Counted from the stretch's first letter, positions 45,570 through 59,486 are shown. The stretch: 64,000 nt of DNA from Aphrophora alni (GCA_963513935.1 OY740772.1:99529340-99593339), one strand, 5' to 3'. The notes: a model not told the origin generated them from the sequence alone. Numbers and translations are program-made.

Positions 45570-47490
45570 ATTAATAAATACAGAATTACAAAGATTAAAA
45601 AATGCTCAATTGAATTATTAAGTGAATTTAAAATCAATATACATAAACTCCAAAAATAAACAAATTAAAATTTTTAAAAAAATGAGATATTGTTTTTAGT
45701 AATATCTTTAAAAGTTCATTATCTTATTTTATATAATACACATTAGGATATTTGATCACTGGACTATTTTCAAGGTTTATTATTGAACACATAAGAATTA
45801 AATATCACTAAAAGATAAAGTTGAAAGTTATATCAAAATCTCATTTGTGGTTATTAAGATATGCTGTTTTATCCAGATCATTAATATGTAACATTGTTTT
45901 TACGCATGAAAAATATAGAGAGAGCAGGTTAGTGCTGGCTTTTCCCAAGACTAGTGGGAAACAAAAACATAAATTATAATTATTGAAAGTCTGGACAAAG
46001 TCCTAAATGAATGATAGAAAATACAATAAAAGTATGGTACTATGTAAAACAAATGGGATGAGATGAAAACTGTATCGATGAAACTAGGTAGTATTTTCAA
46101 TGTTTAAATTCTTTGTTACTAGTCTTTACATCACTCCAAACAATTAATTAATTAAAATTAAAGCCTCTCTGGCTGAAAGTTTATATTTAATGTTATCGTC
46201 TTTGAATTATGTGGGGATTATAAGGAGATATGTTATTGGTTTGGTCTCACCGCTATTGTAGAAACAACTTCTCTTCTTTCTTTCACTTCAAAATATATCA
46301 ACTCTATATTTTGATTCTGAATTAGACTGTATTGTTTGCACAATCTTGAAGCACATTAAACTAGACTATACCGTTGGATTTGCCAGCTATTTTCAGATTT
46401 AACTTCGGGAGCTTGGGACTCATCCTTTCTCTCATGATGCCTTCCCAACAATCCTTTCCAAATACACTGCATTCCAGAAACATTCAAATTTATCAACTCC
46501 TATATCTATTAATTGGGGTTTGATTTATGAACCTTATTTCTTTTTTTTAATAGTTAGTTTTAGAAAACAAATTCCATGACCATAAATGTATTATATTAAT
46601 ATTATTAAAGGGATAATATAACTTCTCAAACAACTAAAAAAAATTAATATCTAATTTACGTATTCAACTTATACAAAACCAGAAGTTTTGTTTAATAGGA
46701 ATTGAATTTCAATGATATTTTCAGCGAGTTCATTTCCTTTCGTATATATGCAATGATTTTGTTGTCGGCTATTGTTTGTGATGTTACTTGCGTTTATTTT
46801 TAAATCCTACTGAATTATTTCTACATCTTATAGATTTTTATAAACAACTGTTTAGATGTCAAATATTCCACTTAATATATTGGTATAATTTGTTTCTTTA
46901 GTTAAATTTTCATTTCTTTACAAACTAATTTATTTTGAAGTCTTCCGCCCAAGATTTGTTAAGTTTTGAGCCTACCTATTCATACTTTAAAATTTTAATA
47001 TAAACCTGAATTAGTCGTGTCATGCTTATCTAATAATTTTCCTGGTTAGTTTTGATAGATTAAAATAATTCTTTATAGGGAAACATGGGTCAAAGGTATC
47101 AAGAAATATTTTTGTTTTGTGTTTTTCTGATTGAAAGTCAGGTTTTTGTATAGGAATGGAACACTGGCGTAGCGTTGTTCGTAGTTGTCGCTAGTAGTTC
47201 ATTCATTTGGAGTCTGCTTTTTAAACAGGCATGACAAGTATTTCAATAATTTTATGTGTTGGTTAGAGGAAAATTATGAAATTTTCCATAATGTAAGTTT
47301 AGTTAGTTGTTTTCACATTGAATATGGTAAAATGTCTTGACACAATATACACAACTTTAAACCTACAATGAATCCCTTGCTTTTGACCGGAGTTTAGGTG
47401 GAATGAGGGCCAAATTAAGTTGATTATCTAAATTAAGCACATAGTCACAACGTGACGATCTGGATTTGGTGCCTGCTAGCTTAGCCTGTA
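45570..47490. other. HEATR6 intron 3, left part, nothing recognised
   Basis: AT-rich intronic sequence. There is no exon-like frame on either strand and no repeat that I can match within the window. Confidence 0.5.
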
Positions 47491-47494
47491 TTTT

Positions 47495-47745
47495 TTCCTT
47501 GTTTTTAAAATTGAATAACCTCTCAGTCATCATCACCTTTTAAAAAAATAAAACGAGAGTATAAAATAAAGACTCTTAGTCCTTGAATACTCTAATAGTG
47601 TCATGGTCAGAAGAGAACGAGAGACCTAATAGGAAAGATAAAAAAGAGGGTTCCAGCCCAAGACTATATGAGTAAAGGTGTAGGATCCAGATAGGGTTCT
47701 TCGGGTTTGCTACACCCATACTAACTATGAATGAGCCCTGAGAGA
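47495..47745 (+). repeat. Dispersed repeat family B copy
   Basis: In HEATR6 intron 3. It contains AACCTCTCAGTCATCATCAC, CTTGAATACTCTAATAGTG, AATAGGAAAGATAAAAAAGA and the tail ACACCCATACTAACTATGAA. Confidence 0.8.
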
Positions 47746-48372
47746 CACTTAGCCTGTAAATTGATGTTACTAAAACCAGAGCTAATGAGATTAATTTTAT
47801 AATAAACTAAACATGAAAACATAGGCTAAATTAATAGAATCAAGTTGCCATAATCTGAGAGTCTAATACGCAATTACCAGATATCCGCACATGAAAAAAT
47901 AGTGGTTCATATAATTGTTAAGTTTAGGGTTTGTTAACCTTGCATATTTCAATATCTAACCAGACATTGAAATAATTATTTTGTAATAGAAATTTACATC
48001 AAATTAATAAAATAAACGTGGAAAATGTGAAAACTCGTTTACTCATTGGTAGCTCTACCTGAATACTAATTGACTTTGAAAAATGGTGACCTGGATCTAA
48101 TCTGTCAGAGGCCTGTAATATGTCCATTTCAACAATGGAACTTTTAATTTAGATGCTCGCTGAAATGCACTTTAGCTCAAACTAATTTGATTTTTTTTAT
48201 TATTATTTTTTTTTAATTTTAGCTGTAGAAGGTTTTTAAAATTGTATATTTTGCATACAATTAAAATTCAGTATACAAATTCAACATACACATTATCAGT
48301 ATATTACATCCAATAAAAGTTTGTACAACTTGAGTTAAAAATCCACACATCATAAAATAAATTTTTAAAATA

Positions 48373-49403
48373 CAGTAGAACCCCTCAAACTCGACCCCCT
48401 CAAACTCGACATTCCGTCAAACTCGACAGGGCCAGTGACAAGGAGCATGGGATTTCCAAGGTCATTCACTGCATTGTTTTACGCCATGTGCGCCTGCCAG
48501 ATGCCCGGAGGTTGAGGCTTGTTACTTTTGTTTATACAGCTGTGAGGGATGCTCCTTTGTCTAGCCACTTTCTAATCCTACTGTATAGTAGAGGCCAAAG
48601 TTAAAGATAAAGGGTCCAGGTAGACCAGGACAGCCCTAATCATGTGTTGTCAAAACATTCGTATTGTTGTGAACCCAAGCGCCAAACCACCCGGATGCTA
48701 ACGGTCATTAGCACCGATTCCATTAAAGTAAGCGGCAAGTCTTTTGTCATAACAATTCAACGGAGCGTCGTAGAACTATGATTCAAGTTTTGTAATAAAG
48801 GTTAAGAAACCAGGTGAGAAAAATGACCCGACTCTTAATTATATGCGATCAGCAGTTCAATTTATAGCATTTGTATTGGACTGTGTTTGGTATGGACATT
48901 CTTTTTCTTCGGCGACTTCGAGATGAAGTTGCCAGACGTCCAGTCGAAAATGAAAAACAAAGATCAATCAAAAGTTTTTTCAAACAGTGCTAACTTTGCT
49001 CTAATGTTTATATATACATATATATAATTGTTTTAATCTTTAAAAATATTTAATGGACTGTCTGTTTTTTACTGTAGACTTTACTGTAAATTTTATTACA
49101 GCATATTAGGATAGGTCTTTTTAGTTTACTAAACCTATTGTACAAGGCCAACACTTTTTAAATCTCATTTGACCGATCGATAAATTTAATTTTAATGTGT
49201 GATTGAACACACTATTTTTTTGTTGTCAGGCAGGGACTTTTAAACGTTTTGCATTAAACGTTTAATCATTGATAATCAATAAATGTACAGTTATTTAAAA
49301 TAATTTTGAATATTTGTTGCAAACCTAACCATTAAATACCAAAGTTCCCTAAAACTCGACAACCTTAAAGTCCACATTGTGTCTAGTTTGAGGGGTTCTA
49401 CTG
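48373..49403 (+). mobile_element. pogo/Tigger-like element, 1031 bp
   Basis: The ends CAGTAGAACCCCTCAAACTC (left) and its near-perfect inverse GTTTGAGGGGTTCTACTG (right) are typical of pogo/Tigger. TA target duplications flank it (48371-48372 and 49404-49405). Subterminal AAACTCGAC repeats occur three times on the left and once or twice on the right. Only the very C-terminal end of a transposase remains (48880-48993), so it is non-autonomous. It lies in HEATR6 intron 3. Confidence 0.9.
48880..48993 (+). pseudogene. pogo/Tigger transposase C-terminal tail
   Basis: The + strand frame VFGMDILFLRRLRDEVARR continues to KQRSIKSFFKQC and a TAA at 48991-48993. A basic, LRxLxxxV...KQxxIxxFFK ending is the usual C-terminus of Tigger-type DDE proteins. 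The catalytic domain and the CENPB DNA-binding region are missing. Confidence 0.7.
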
Positions 49404-49409
49404 TACAAA

Positions 49410-51565
49410 CAAATAAGTATACAATTTAAACACAGTATAGGTACTTTGAAACTATTATAAAAGAAGAATAGTCATTAAATTAAAATAGGGTTCTTATAAA
49501 TTTATAACTGCTCAATGAAAACAGTTCCCAATTTACCACTTATAGCTAAGGAATTTCTCCATCGAGTAAAATAAGCCCAACACCAATAGTTGTTGCAGAC
49601 TTCTCTGGTCTTGATGGTTTTCTGAACATCAATATTTTTTTGGATGGTTAGCTGAAGTTTATTTAATAAGCATAACTCCTGCTTGAGAAGACAAATTTTA
49701 ATACTTTTGAAATTAATGTTGTCTAAACTTCCATGCCTGGTATTGTAATTATGTATATCTTTATTACATAATTGGGTATAGGTATTTAAAGTTAAGGCTA
49801 CAAATTATTTCTTGAAAGTATCTTTGTAAGATGGCATTATTTTGTAGACCTATTACAATCTTTACAGCACTTTTTATGTAATGAATCGCATTTGCACATT
49901 TTGAACTGAAAATTCTAAACAATACTATTGTTTTTAATGTAAAAAAAAAAAAAACTAGACTTAAAATTTTAAATGCAGTATTAGATTTATATTTTCATTG
50001 TCTTTGGTATTTTTTACTCACCATTTAGACTGAAAACTATATTAGTTAATAATAACTTTATGAATTCAAACCATTTTTGTGCTGTTAATTTTTTTAAAAC
50101 TACAAATCTGATATTTTTTTCTGTAAGTCTAATCATCAGATATTTCAATTATATACTGTTTGTTAAATTTTGTTTTAAAATAATAGAGATCTTAACTAAA
50201 AAAAAATATAAAAAATTGTAAAGAAATTATGTATATATATAAAGGTTAAAAAAAATAAAAAATAAATAATAAATAAATAAACTGCCATGATTTTGAACAT
50301 GGAAACAAATGAAGTGTGAAAGGTTACCTTCAAATGAACATGCTTACATGAATTTTTCCTTCCCAACAGAAAGCAATAGTCATTAACAGTCAGCCTGTAA
50401 ATCGGATTGTCATTTTTATCAAAATAACAGAATTATTTGAGCATCAAATTTTGTATCAAACTAGTCAATACGATTTGGAACATTAACGTTTTTACCAACA
50501 ATGCCATGAAATCATACAACTTAATGAAGAATACAATTATTTCACAGAACACCAAATATAAGTGAAGAGTAACTCATGTTCCAGGAAGCCCTCATCGAGT
50601 CAAAATTATGATGACTTTAACTATGTATAGATTTTGGTCATGTAGGACTGACGTGTTGCTGTCATATAATAAGCATGGATCATTTTGACTGAGGGTTTCT
50701 TTTTGTGGAGGGTATGTATTGAAACTGCTAACGTTGGAGCAGAAACAATTCTGTCTGAAACTTTAACGGGGCATTCTGAACTCTATTTATTATTGACAAC
50801 TCAATAATTATTGATATTTATTTTCTGACCATCATGATCACTAGTGATGAGTTGTGGGTTTATAGATAAATAATACTTGGTGTAGTCGTCATAGTTGAGA
50901 CATTCAATATCTCCAAGGTTAAAACAACCATGATATAAGATCAAAGTAATGTCGTCTCTTTTCTTCAAGAGGTTGACTGCCATGAGACCCATTACTGGGT
51001 GTCATCATGTTTGTTTACTAAACCATAAGTGGGTTTCATGTAGACTGTCACAATTTCTTGTTAGGCCTTCTTATTAGGTCTCACTTCCAATACATTTTAA
51101 TGAGCTAACAGGTAACTGTGGCCTCAGTGAATAACCAGATATACTTAGCATTGGAAAATTTTGACAGTTTAAAAAGAAATATAGGTTGGCTAAACTTTTC
51201 TCAAAAGTAGCCTTGCCAGACCTAGCCTAACCTGTATATTCTTATTTAATATAGTCCTATTATTATACTTAGATAAGCTATTTGCAATACCAAATAGTCA
51301 TTATAAATAAGAAATCTAGATCCAATTCTGGAACATAACATGTGAGAGTGAATTTACTTCACTAACCCATGTGGCCCAAAAATGGGTATCTGTAGAATTT
51401 TTAGACTTTTTGGAAAATTGTATTCCAGAAATATAAAGAAGCAAGAAAAAACATAATATGTTACATATTTGTAGGAAAAAACAATAGTATGGCTCAGGGT
51501 AATGTTATTGTAAAAACAGCATGACAGCCTATCTGTTAACTCATGTAAGACTGTGTACTACAAAT
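49410..51565. other. HEATR6 intron 3, right part, nothing recognised
   Basis: AT-rich intronic DNA. The open frame at 50801-50992 (-) has no recognisable domain. Confidence 0.5.
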
Positions 51566-51570
51566 ACTCA

Positions 51571-51873
51571 TCACAAAGCTAAAACATCACCAAGGAGATC
51601 TTCATCATTTTCATGATAACATATGCCGCAAGAGACAGGACTGTGAACCATCCCATTTCTTAAATCTGATTGAGATTTTTTTTTTATCAAACACTCCTGT
51701 AGTGTATCTGACTCCCTCTTTTCCAACACGGTCTCTAACGATTGTTGGCTCTTACCCATGCTGTTGAAAGGGATCCTATTTAACGGAAAATGAAAGTATA
51801 ACGGGGGTCCATTACAGAATGACTGACACTCTTTGTGGGTAGGAAAATTCATGCATATTCCACTTTCCCTCAC
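51571..51873 (-). other. Unrecognised 100-codon open frame antisense in intron 3
   Basis: This complete ATG-to-stop frame has unusually balanced composition for this AT-rich DNA. It has several Cys residues (ECQSFCNG, SCGICYHENDED) and a charged middle (LETVLEKRESDTLQECLIKK). I recognise no family. It is 124 bp from exon 4 of HEATR6 on the other strand. It could be a retroposed gene fragment, part of an unknown element, or chance. Confidence 0.25.
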
Positions 51874-51996
51874 CAGAAATTACCTATCTTACTTCATTTG
51901 TTTATGTGGGGAAAAATTCAAACTGAATACTCTTGAAAAACAAACTTTGTATAATGTTAGTAGTATTGTTTTGAATATGTTTTTATTTTGTTTAAG

Positions 51997-52197
51997 GTGT
52001 TGAAATGTGGAGTAGAAGTTGTTCAAGCTTTATGTTTATCTTGTCCAGAATGGTTAACAAAACATTTAGGAGAAGTATTGGGAATTTCAATGACTTACAT
52101 ACATTTTGGATTAGCAAACTGGCAACCTCAGACTCCTAGCAGACTTTTACCTTTGCCAGGAGCTCAATGGGAGCCACACCCAACGCCTGTAGGCAAG
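51997..52197 (+). CDS. HEATR6: HEATR6 coding exon 4
   Basis: The exon has 67 codons, phase 0 at both ends. The acceptor is TTTTGTTTAAG and the donor AAG|GTATGT. The peptide begins VLKCGVEVVQALCLSCPEWL, then has GEVLGISMTYIHFGLANWQP, and ends LLPLPGAQWEPHPTPVGK. In vertebrate HEATR6 the same place has a helix pair, a GxLLxxLKxFMxxGLPG segment and a proline-rich stretch leading into the basic linker. The C-terminal part is probably unstructured and begins the linker between the N-terminal helical block and the central domain. Confidence 0.9.
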
Positions 52198-52784
52198 GTA
52201 TGTGTTGTTTTATTAAATAATTTCACCTAACATTTCTTCTTGTTCTAATTTTCTATAAAATACAGTTGTGGATGTAAATATAGTAATTTCTCCACTTACG
52301 AATTTAATATGTTCCTATTTATCGTTCACAAATCAAAAAGTTCCTAAATGAAATAAGAACAAGAGCTATACCATTGTCCATGTATCAACATTATATGCCA
52401 TTACTGTACTGAGAGGTACGGTAAATTATGGTAACTAAATAAATTAAAATATATTTCTATCTTATATTTATTTCTCTTGGATGTCTTGATTTAAAAATAA
52501 TTGATGAACCAGGTAAACATTTCTCTGATTGTTTAGTTGACAGTTAGAATTTTGTCAACTTGATAGAGGAGTAGTGTAGATCAGTTGGTTTAGGCATGCT
52601 ATTGTCTCACCATGGTTTGGACTAATGTACCATAAGTGGTTGCACAGGTTCAAGTCTAGTTGATGGTTTTGCATTATTCTGTGCTTTACCTACTTTTCAT
52701 TTTCATTACTATATTTATTTTCTTTGATCGAATTTTGCTACACCTTCAGACATGAATAACCAATTCACTTCCATTAGTAGGACA

Positions 52785-52955
52785 TTTTGTTTCAGGGGTT
52801 ATAATCAGAAATCCATAATTCATCTCCCGTTATAACATGTTTAAGGAAATTCAAGTAATTGGTAGCAGTTTATAGCAAGTCTTCAGTAACTACATAAAGG
52901 AATTCCTTCTGATCTTGTGATAAAAGATGTGGAACAACTTTTTCCATCACAAGTC
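52785..52955 (-). pseudogene. Mariner transposase fragment in HEATR6 intron 4
   Basis: The minus strand reads MEKVVPHLLSQDQKEFLYVV, TEDLL(stop)TATNYLNFLK and HVITGDELWISDYNP(stop)NKM. This matches the first catalytic block of mariner transposases, where the VTGDE(S/L)W motif holds the first aspartate. A stop replaces the residue after YNP and another lies in the helix before TATN. No terminal repeats were found. It is a different, shorter relic from the one at 44290-45055. Confidence 0.8.
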
Positions 52956-53603
52956 ATGTCAAGTCATATCTTCCATAGAAACCTCTGAAACAGTCATTTT
53001 GGAAATCTCCAGATCTTCTTTTATTGATAATCATTGATTTTTATTCAACATTGTATAACATTATCGCTACAAATAAAAAATATTTTTACCAAAAACCACA
53101 TTGGGCATCATTTTGTAACTTTATAGTTACAACTAAAAACTTATTTATCTAAATTTATTGTTTATAATAAATATCTTTTATTACTGTGAATTCTTACCTT
53201 TCATCTCTGTACTTTTATACTCTGCTAATCCAAACGATGTTGTTTAAAAAAGTACAGGTGCTCTCAATAAATTTTAGTTAGACATGTTAATTTTAAAAGT
53301 ACAAAATTTTATTTAACATGAAGAAAACTTGAATTATTATTATTAATAAGCAACTTAACAACTAGTTACAACATATCCTAATTCTAATAATTGTTCATAT
53401 TAATGTTAATATAAAAGAATATATTAAACTGTTCATTGTCTTTTTTAGAAAATTTGGTTATGATTATTATTTCACATTGTACTTACGATTTACTCTGATC
53501 GTTTTCATTTTACCACTTTTATTTTAAAACTGTCACTTTTTATGAGTTCCTTAAACACTATACTTGCATTATCAATTCATATAAGTATCGATTCTGTTAG
53601 TAT

Positions 53604-53861
53604 TTGAACTTATACTTTCATCATACGTCAACTCATGTTGAAAAGTCTGTCTCCATGTTAACACGCCTGCACTGTTCAACGCTCTACCAAGAAGTGCTTA
53701 GCCAAGTAAGCATTATTTCACTCTCTCTTCTCGCTACAGTTCCAGAACATTCAATGACTGTAACCAATCACCATAACAAGTTCCTTTTGCTTCCTTATAT
53801 GGAGTGTCACGCTATATGTAAGACACGCCTTTGTTCTAGATTGTTCGATGTCGCTATATGA
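53604..53861 (+). other. Unrecognised open frame in intron 4
   Basis: A 258-bp open frame in a patch that is GC-richer than the surrounding intron (53620-53870). It has His-, Ser- and Leu-rich composition and no recognisable domain. It is probably an old repeat rather than a gene. Confidence 0.15.
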
Positions 53862-54515
53862 CGTAATCACTTGTTTCTTTGTTCAATTGAAACAAATTAT
53901 GTAAAAATATTGACATTTTTTTTTTATAAAAGCACTTTTTCTTTCAATAGTACACTTTGTATTTATTATTTAAATTGAAACTTATATTTTTCTTAATTAT
54001 AATATGTTATTCACAAGTACCATTCATTTACAAAATATTATCTATTATCAACTATACATAAATTATTATTTATGTATTATTATCTATTTATTTATTTATT
54101 GGTTGGAGATGTCCCATGCTTACAGGTGTTCAGCTTGATAAAGGTCTTTCAGAATGTGAGTAATTTTCACAGATTTTTTAGCCTTCTTTTACGTGAGTGT
54201 ACGTACATCATTCATTCCATGATCCTCCGAAAGCCTTCTTAATCATCTAAATAGTTTCCACAGTTGAGTGTTCAGGTTTTTGCTTATTCAACATAATAAA
54301 TAAACAGAATAGTCCTATGGATTAGTCACTGTTCACCCATGCATAGAAAGTTTCCCTCCGATTGCTGTCAAGTTATGTTGAAGTAACGCAAACTGTTATG
54401 ATAATCAAGTGGCACATGATATTTGTTTAGGATGTAAACAATCATTTTAGCTGTATATGATTTTCTATTGATTAAAAACACATAACAATACTTTATTTGC
54501 TTTAATATCCTGTAG

Positions 54516-54749
54516 ACATGTTTGAAGCGTCGTAAAGTTCTGAAATCTGGTCAAGCAATCAAGAACAGTGATGAAGTTCTAGAAGAAAAACCAACATCTA
54601 AATTAGTTCCATTAGATGTTAATTCAATAAAATGGCCTGCAAGTGATTCTGATTTATCCGACAGTGAAGGTGGAAAAGCTTCCAGGTTAAGAAGTACACA
54701 GGCCAAGGTTCGCTTAACTGCTGTAAACTTACTTTTACATGTTGCAAAG
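54516..54749 (+). CDS. HEATR6: HEATR6 coding exon 5
   Basis: The exon has 78 codons, phase 0 at both ends. The acceptor is TTTAATATCCTGTAG and the donor AAG|GTAGTT. It holds the basic linker (TCLKRRKVLKSGQ), then the signature SDSDLSDSEGGKASRLRSTQ followed by AKVRLTAVNLLLHVAK. The vertebrate protein has an almost identical acidic serine block and a QAKVRxxAL helix at the start of the conserved central domain (DUF4042 region). The acidic serines are likely casein kinase 2-type sites by pattern. This exon is the strongest single piece of evidence for the HEATR6 assignment. Confidence 0.93.
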
Positions 54750-55309
54750 GTAGTTATTTTTTCTATAAGCCTATATATAAGTTGATAACATTTTTGTAAC
54801 CCAAAATGTACTTTCATAAGTTGTAAAATTAAAGTTAAGAAAATTTCTGTTTTTGTAATCTAATTTATAATAGTTTATACTGAATGTATATTAACTAAAA
54901 CCATTTATAACTTTGAAACCTCTGAAATGATTTTAATCATTTTAAAAATTATAAATAATACTTTAATTGGATACTAACTTTGTTATTTAGAACATGTATA
55001 TTGTTGCTAAAATGTCAAAATATACGGGAGAATCTTATTGCTCCTCTACTTTGCTATCAAGAAATTGTTAAACATGGAAGGAAATCACTGCACTAATTAA
55101 AAAATTAAACATTTCATCATATATCAACTTTTATCACTGAAAAAAAACATGGCATCTGTGAATGTATAAGAAAATATATGGAAAATATGCATTTCTTACT
55201 TTTTGTTAGAATTTATTTTAAATTTTCTTACGTTTTAGTTTTATTATTGTTGAGTTGATTTATACTCTCTAAACTTTATGTATTCAGTTCTATATAAGTA
55301 ATAATGCCA

Positions 55310-58300
55310 GGTGTCAGTGTGACCGTCTCCACTTCTTTTGACCAGCTGGAAGCTCCGGCTGGCTGGAGACCGCGTACACTTTAGCCGAATCTTGTCAGGA
55401 TGGGCCAAGGAGTCGGGTTAGGACGCTAATGAATGCACGCAACGCAAGTGAAATTAAATGTTATATTTTATTTTATCGCTGAATTAAAAGATTACAGAAT
55501 TAATTATGATTTATAAAAAAGACATAACGGCAAGATAAAGCCTTAATAGTGGCCGAAAAGCATACCGTTTAATTTAGCTAGCACATGGCCGAAAAATGGA
55601 CTGACCTCGTCCCGTAGCGGTCTTCCTTCTCGCGGCTCTCAGAACAGACTCCCGCTCAGCTCGCTGGTTCAAGCCTTCCACTACTCGTCTCTCCCCCCCC
55701 TTCTACGTCATATTGTACTGCTCAACAAAATCGCAAGTGCCAATTCATATTTTATTATTTAGAATTCCTTTACATCCTAATTTATAATTATTATGGTTTT
55801 GGTTTGGTGGGCTCCTTGGCTGGGCCACATCAGCTTATACCATTATCAATAATAAGAAAAATGATATATTGTTATTACTCTAAAACTACAAACCAATTTC
55901 AGAAAAGTTTTCAGTTCCAATTAGCATTCAAATCTTTTACCAACTTTGTCACTAACAAACTACATGTTGCCACGCTACTCCTCTCACGATTTTAAGATTC
56001 TTACGTCCCTTTTTGGAACGCTACTTACCACGAACTCTTAAACTCGCTGTACGATCACCACCGATAGGGCGAACCACCTTTCTGCTCAGAGCAAGCGCGG
56101 GCAAGGCCAAGATGCTCACTTTTACCTTTTATACAATCAAAGATATTGCAAAACTTGGCTCTAGTAAGTATGAGCTTGTCCTCATAAACTTACTAACTTT
56201 TAATTTACGCAAAATTCCCTGAATTTTATCTCAATGCTCGATTATTTGACTCTTTATTTTAAAATAACACTCTCTCTCTCTGAGGACGTGCCTTTTGGGA
56301 GAAATCGGCTCTTAAGTTCTGTTGATAACTTTTAAAATTTTCAAATTATATTATCAGAGCACACATATAATATTTATATTTAAACAAGGTTAATAGCATA
56401 TACAGAATGGATATATATAGAAAACACAACAAAATTTAGAAATGAATTATTTATATATTCTTTTCTTTTTTAGCACAGTTAAAATGTTGAATTCATAAAC
56501 TTTTTAATAACAACAAAATTGATTAAACAACAACACAACGATTTAAATATTTGACAAAATTTACAAATGGAATATTTTCTATATTCTAAACAAAAATAAC
56601 AAACGCTAGACTTTTCAGACAGAACCACAAACAGTTTTTCCTGTACTGAAAAAGTCGTATTTAATTATTAATTATTTATAACACCAAAGCAGAAGTATAA
56701 AAATGAATTTAATTTTTAATAATTCCCCTAATGACGTTATATTTGAAATGAAGTTAATATTTGCGAATTATTCCTTAAGTATATGATACCTTCACACTTT
56801 ATTAGAAGTTCTAGTTGGTTTTGGAATTTGTTGTATAATTAGGCTGATGTTGATATGATGTTTTCGGTCCAGAGTCTGTAAACTGCTATGTAGTTGAATG
56901 CTGGTCTCGAATTCTTCTAAGTTGCCTTGAAGTTCGATAGGAGTAGAAATTATTCTAAGTCCAGTTAAGTAGAGTGACAGTTGAATTTTCCTCTCAGGTC
57001 GGAGTCTGCTGCTAAAGAAACGTCTTCCTTGCGTCGATTCCAAAACAAAAGTATCCGTCTTTCGATGGATAAATTATGGTCTCCCTTTTAGTGGGAATTA
57101 TTCCACTACCTGGAGCCAATTTTTCTCCCTTTTACAGAGAAAGGTATTTTCTTCTTATTACGTGTTTTCAGGCCCTTTTGGTCTGAAATATTTACACTAT
57201 ATATTTTATTAGTCATATTTTTTGACTAATGAATAGTTTTCTTCCTTTATTCTTAATTAAAACACCTTTTAAATAATAATTTATTGTATTTATTATTTAG
57301 TGTTATCTGTGATCCAAGTTGGCAATATGAGGTTCAGACTCCAGATTCTTACTGAGGGTGCGCGCACTGCTTTACAGGATTTTACATGAAAATTTCAACT
57401 TTTGTCGTTTTTTTGTTCAACTCGCTATAACTTTCGAACACCCGAACCGATTTTAAAGTTCCTTTCGGATTCTTCTTCCTCTCCATCTTGTGGGTCTTGT
57501 GGAACTTGATTCATCGTTCTACTGCGCTTCGTTCGCGAGTTATCGCCCTTTTCCCGAAATTCGGTTTTTCTTCTTTTCAAATTTTGAGATAAGTCCTTTC
57601 TCAAAATTCTTTTGACGAAATCTTGTTCCTCTTCTACTATGACGAAAAACTCTGTTTGTACTTTTCACGTAGCTCGCTTGGTTCTCGAGTTATACGTCCT
57701 TGAAGTCCCAAAGTTTTTGTCGTATAGTTTTTTGTTCATAAAAACCCCCCCATTATATATTATCATTTCTGCTTTGATGTTTTACACTTTTACATAATAG
57801 ATATCTATAATTACAATGTTATTTCTCCCCTTTAACTTCAAATTTAACCGCTTTTGGGCTTTAAAGTTTTACTTTTTGTAATTATTATATCTCCCTTATT
57901 TTATTTTCAAATTTGAATCTAAGTACATATTATTGTGCCCTATTGTGGTCTCTTCAATAGTAGTTATTATTATTTTTTAATTAATCCCCCCTTCAACTCA
58001 AAAATTCCAAAAAACTCCCCAAGAATGACTTTCTAAGTCCATTCTCACCTGTTTATTATTATTAATTCATATTTTTTATTTATGATTATTGTTAGTTCCC
58101 CTCTGAGTTATCACTCTACGTTTTTTGAATTTTGAATTTAAGTTTTTTCCAAATTTTAGGTTTTTGAGCCCCTATAAAAACTTGAATAACTTTTTTGTTT
58201 TAAATGATTCTAAATTTATTTTTTGATATTATTTATCGGTTGATTCTACTGAACATTTATTTATTTTAATAATTTAGTATTTTAATAGAATAAGAAACGA

Positions 58301-58400
58301 GGCAAAGTGACATTTCACGTACCAACATGCAATCTCTCGCACTTGTTGGCGTGACATCATCGTTCCTCCTCGCCCCCCATCTATATGGTTTTATCGCGGG
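55310..58400. other. Insertion-like block in HEATR6 intron 5
   Basis: This part of the intron differs from its flanks. GC-rich sequence lies at 55310-55720, at 55980-56110 and at 58320-58400, and the stretch 57160-58270 is strongly pyrimidine-rich on the + strand (CTCGCTATAACTTTCGAACA, GTTCGCGAGTTATCGCCC). The minus-strand frame 57043-56792 starts MESTQGRRFFSSRLRPERK and has no recognised domain. I did not find terminal repeats or a polymerase or transposase motif. It may be an LTR or other large transposon relic. The boundaries are estimates. Confidence 0.35.
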
Positions 58401-59486
58401 AATTTAAACTGCTTTAAATTGACTTGAGACTTTTGGCTTTTCCCAAACCGTCTCAATGTGTCCAAAATTTTTAAGAAAATGCATAAAATATCTGGAAAAG
58501 TATCATGTTTTTACTAGACTAGATAGTATTGTAACTTGGGAAATGCGAATCAATTTTAGTTAAAATTAGTTTGAACAGATACAGTATGTACATATGAAAG
58601 AAATAAAAACCGGGTTAAAGGTTGTCGAATTATAAGCTGACAGACAGATAGAGAAATGTTGTGTTTTATAAATGTAGACTATTCAAACATATTGGACCGA
58701 GTAAATAGAGCTGACCTTAAGCTTATAATTAATTTGTTTTGAGTAAGTTGACTACCAGCGATTAACGGTCTCTGATAGCAGTAAAAAAAAAAAAAACATA
58801 CATGAAAGTACACTTCATCTCCCCACCGTAGTTTACCTTCTGTGCTTAATTTGTTTTTGTAGGAAAAATTCAGGTAGGTTAAATTTAAATATAATAAAAA
58901 CTTTGGACATATATCCATCAGCTTCATAAGATAATTAAAAATGTTTATATTATTGAAAATCATTAAGTTTAACCATATCTTGAAAAGAAATAATAACATT
59001 GAACGGCACTATTCACTTATGTACTGTGAAGATTAATAATAAAATTATATGAAATAAATTGACAATTAGGTTATGTACATATTGCAATAAGGATTTGCAA
59101 ATTCATGTATAACTGTCAAGCAACTAATATTCACTTAAATAACATTTCATTTATGCACATTTAATGAAGAAAGTATAATATTTTGTCACCAAAACTAATT
59201 TTTAACTGTAAAATTTTGACATAAAAACTTTGAAAACATGAAATAAACACGAACAGTTTGACACAACTACATGATAACATCAAATGTCAAGGTTTACATA
59301 TTTTATAAAAATATATGATTAATATTTCCATATTCCAAAATTTTAGATAATACATTATAAAAAACATACATTATTTATGATAATACATTTATAGTTTGTA
59401 TAGTTTAATACATTATTTATGATAATACATTTATAGTTTGTATTTATTAATGGATGTTACTGATGTCAGTTGTTTTTTTATTTCAG

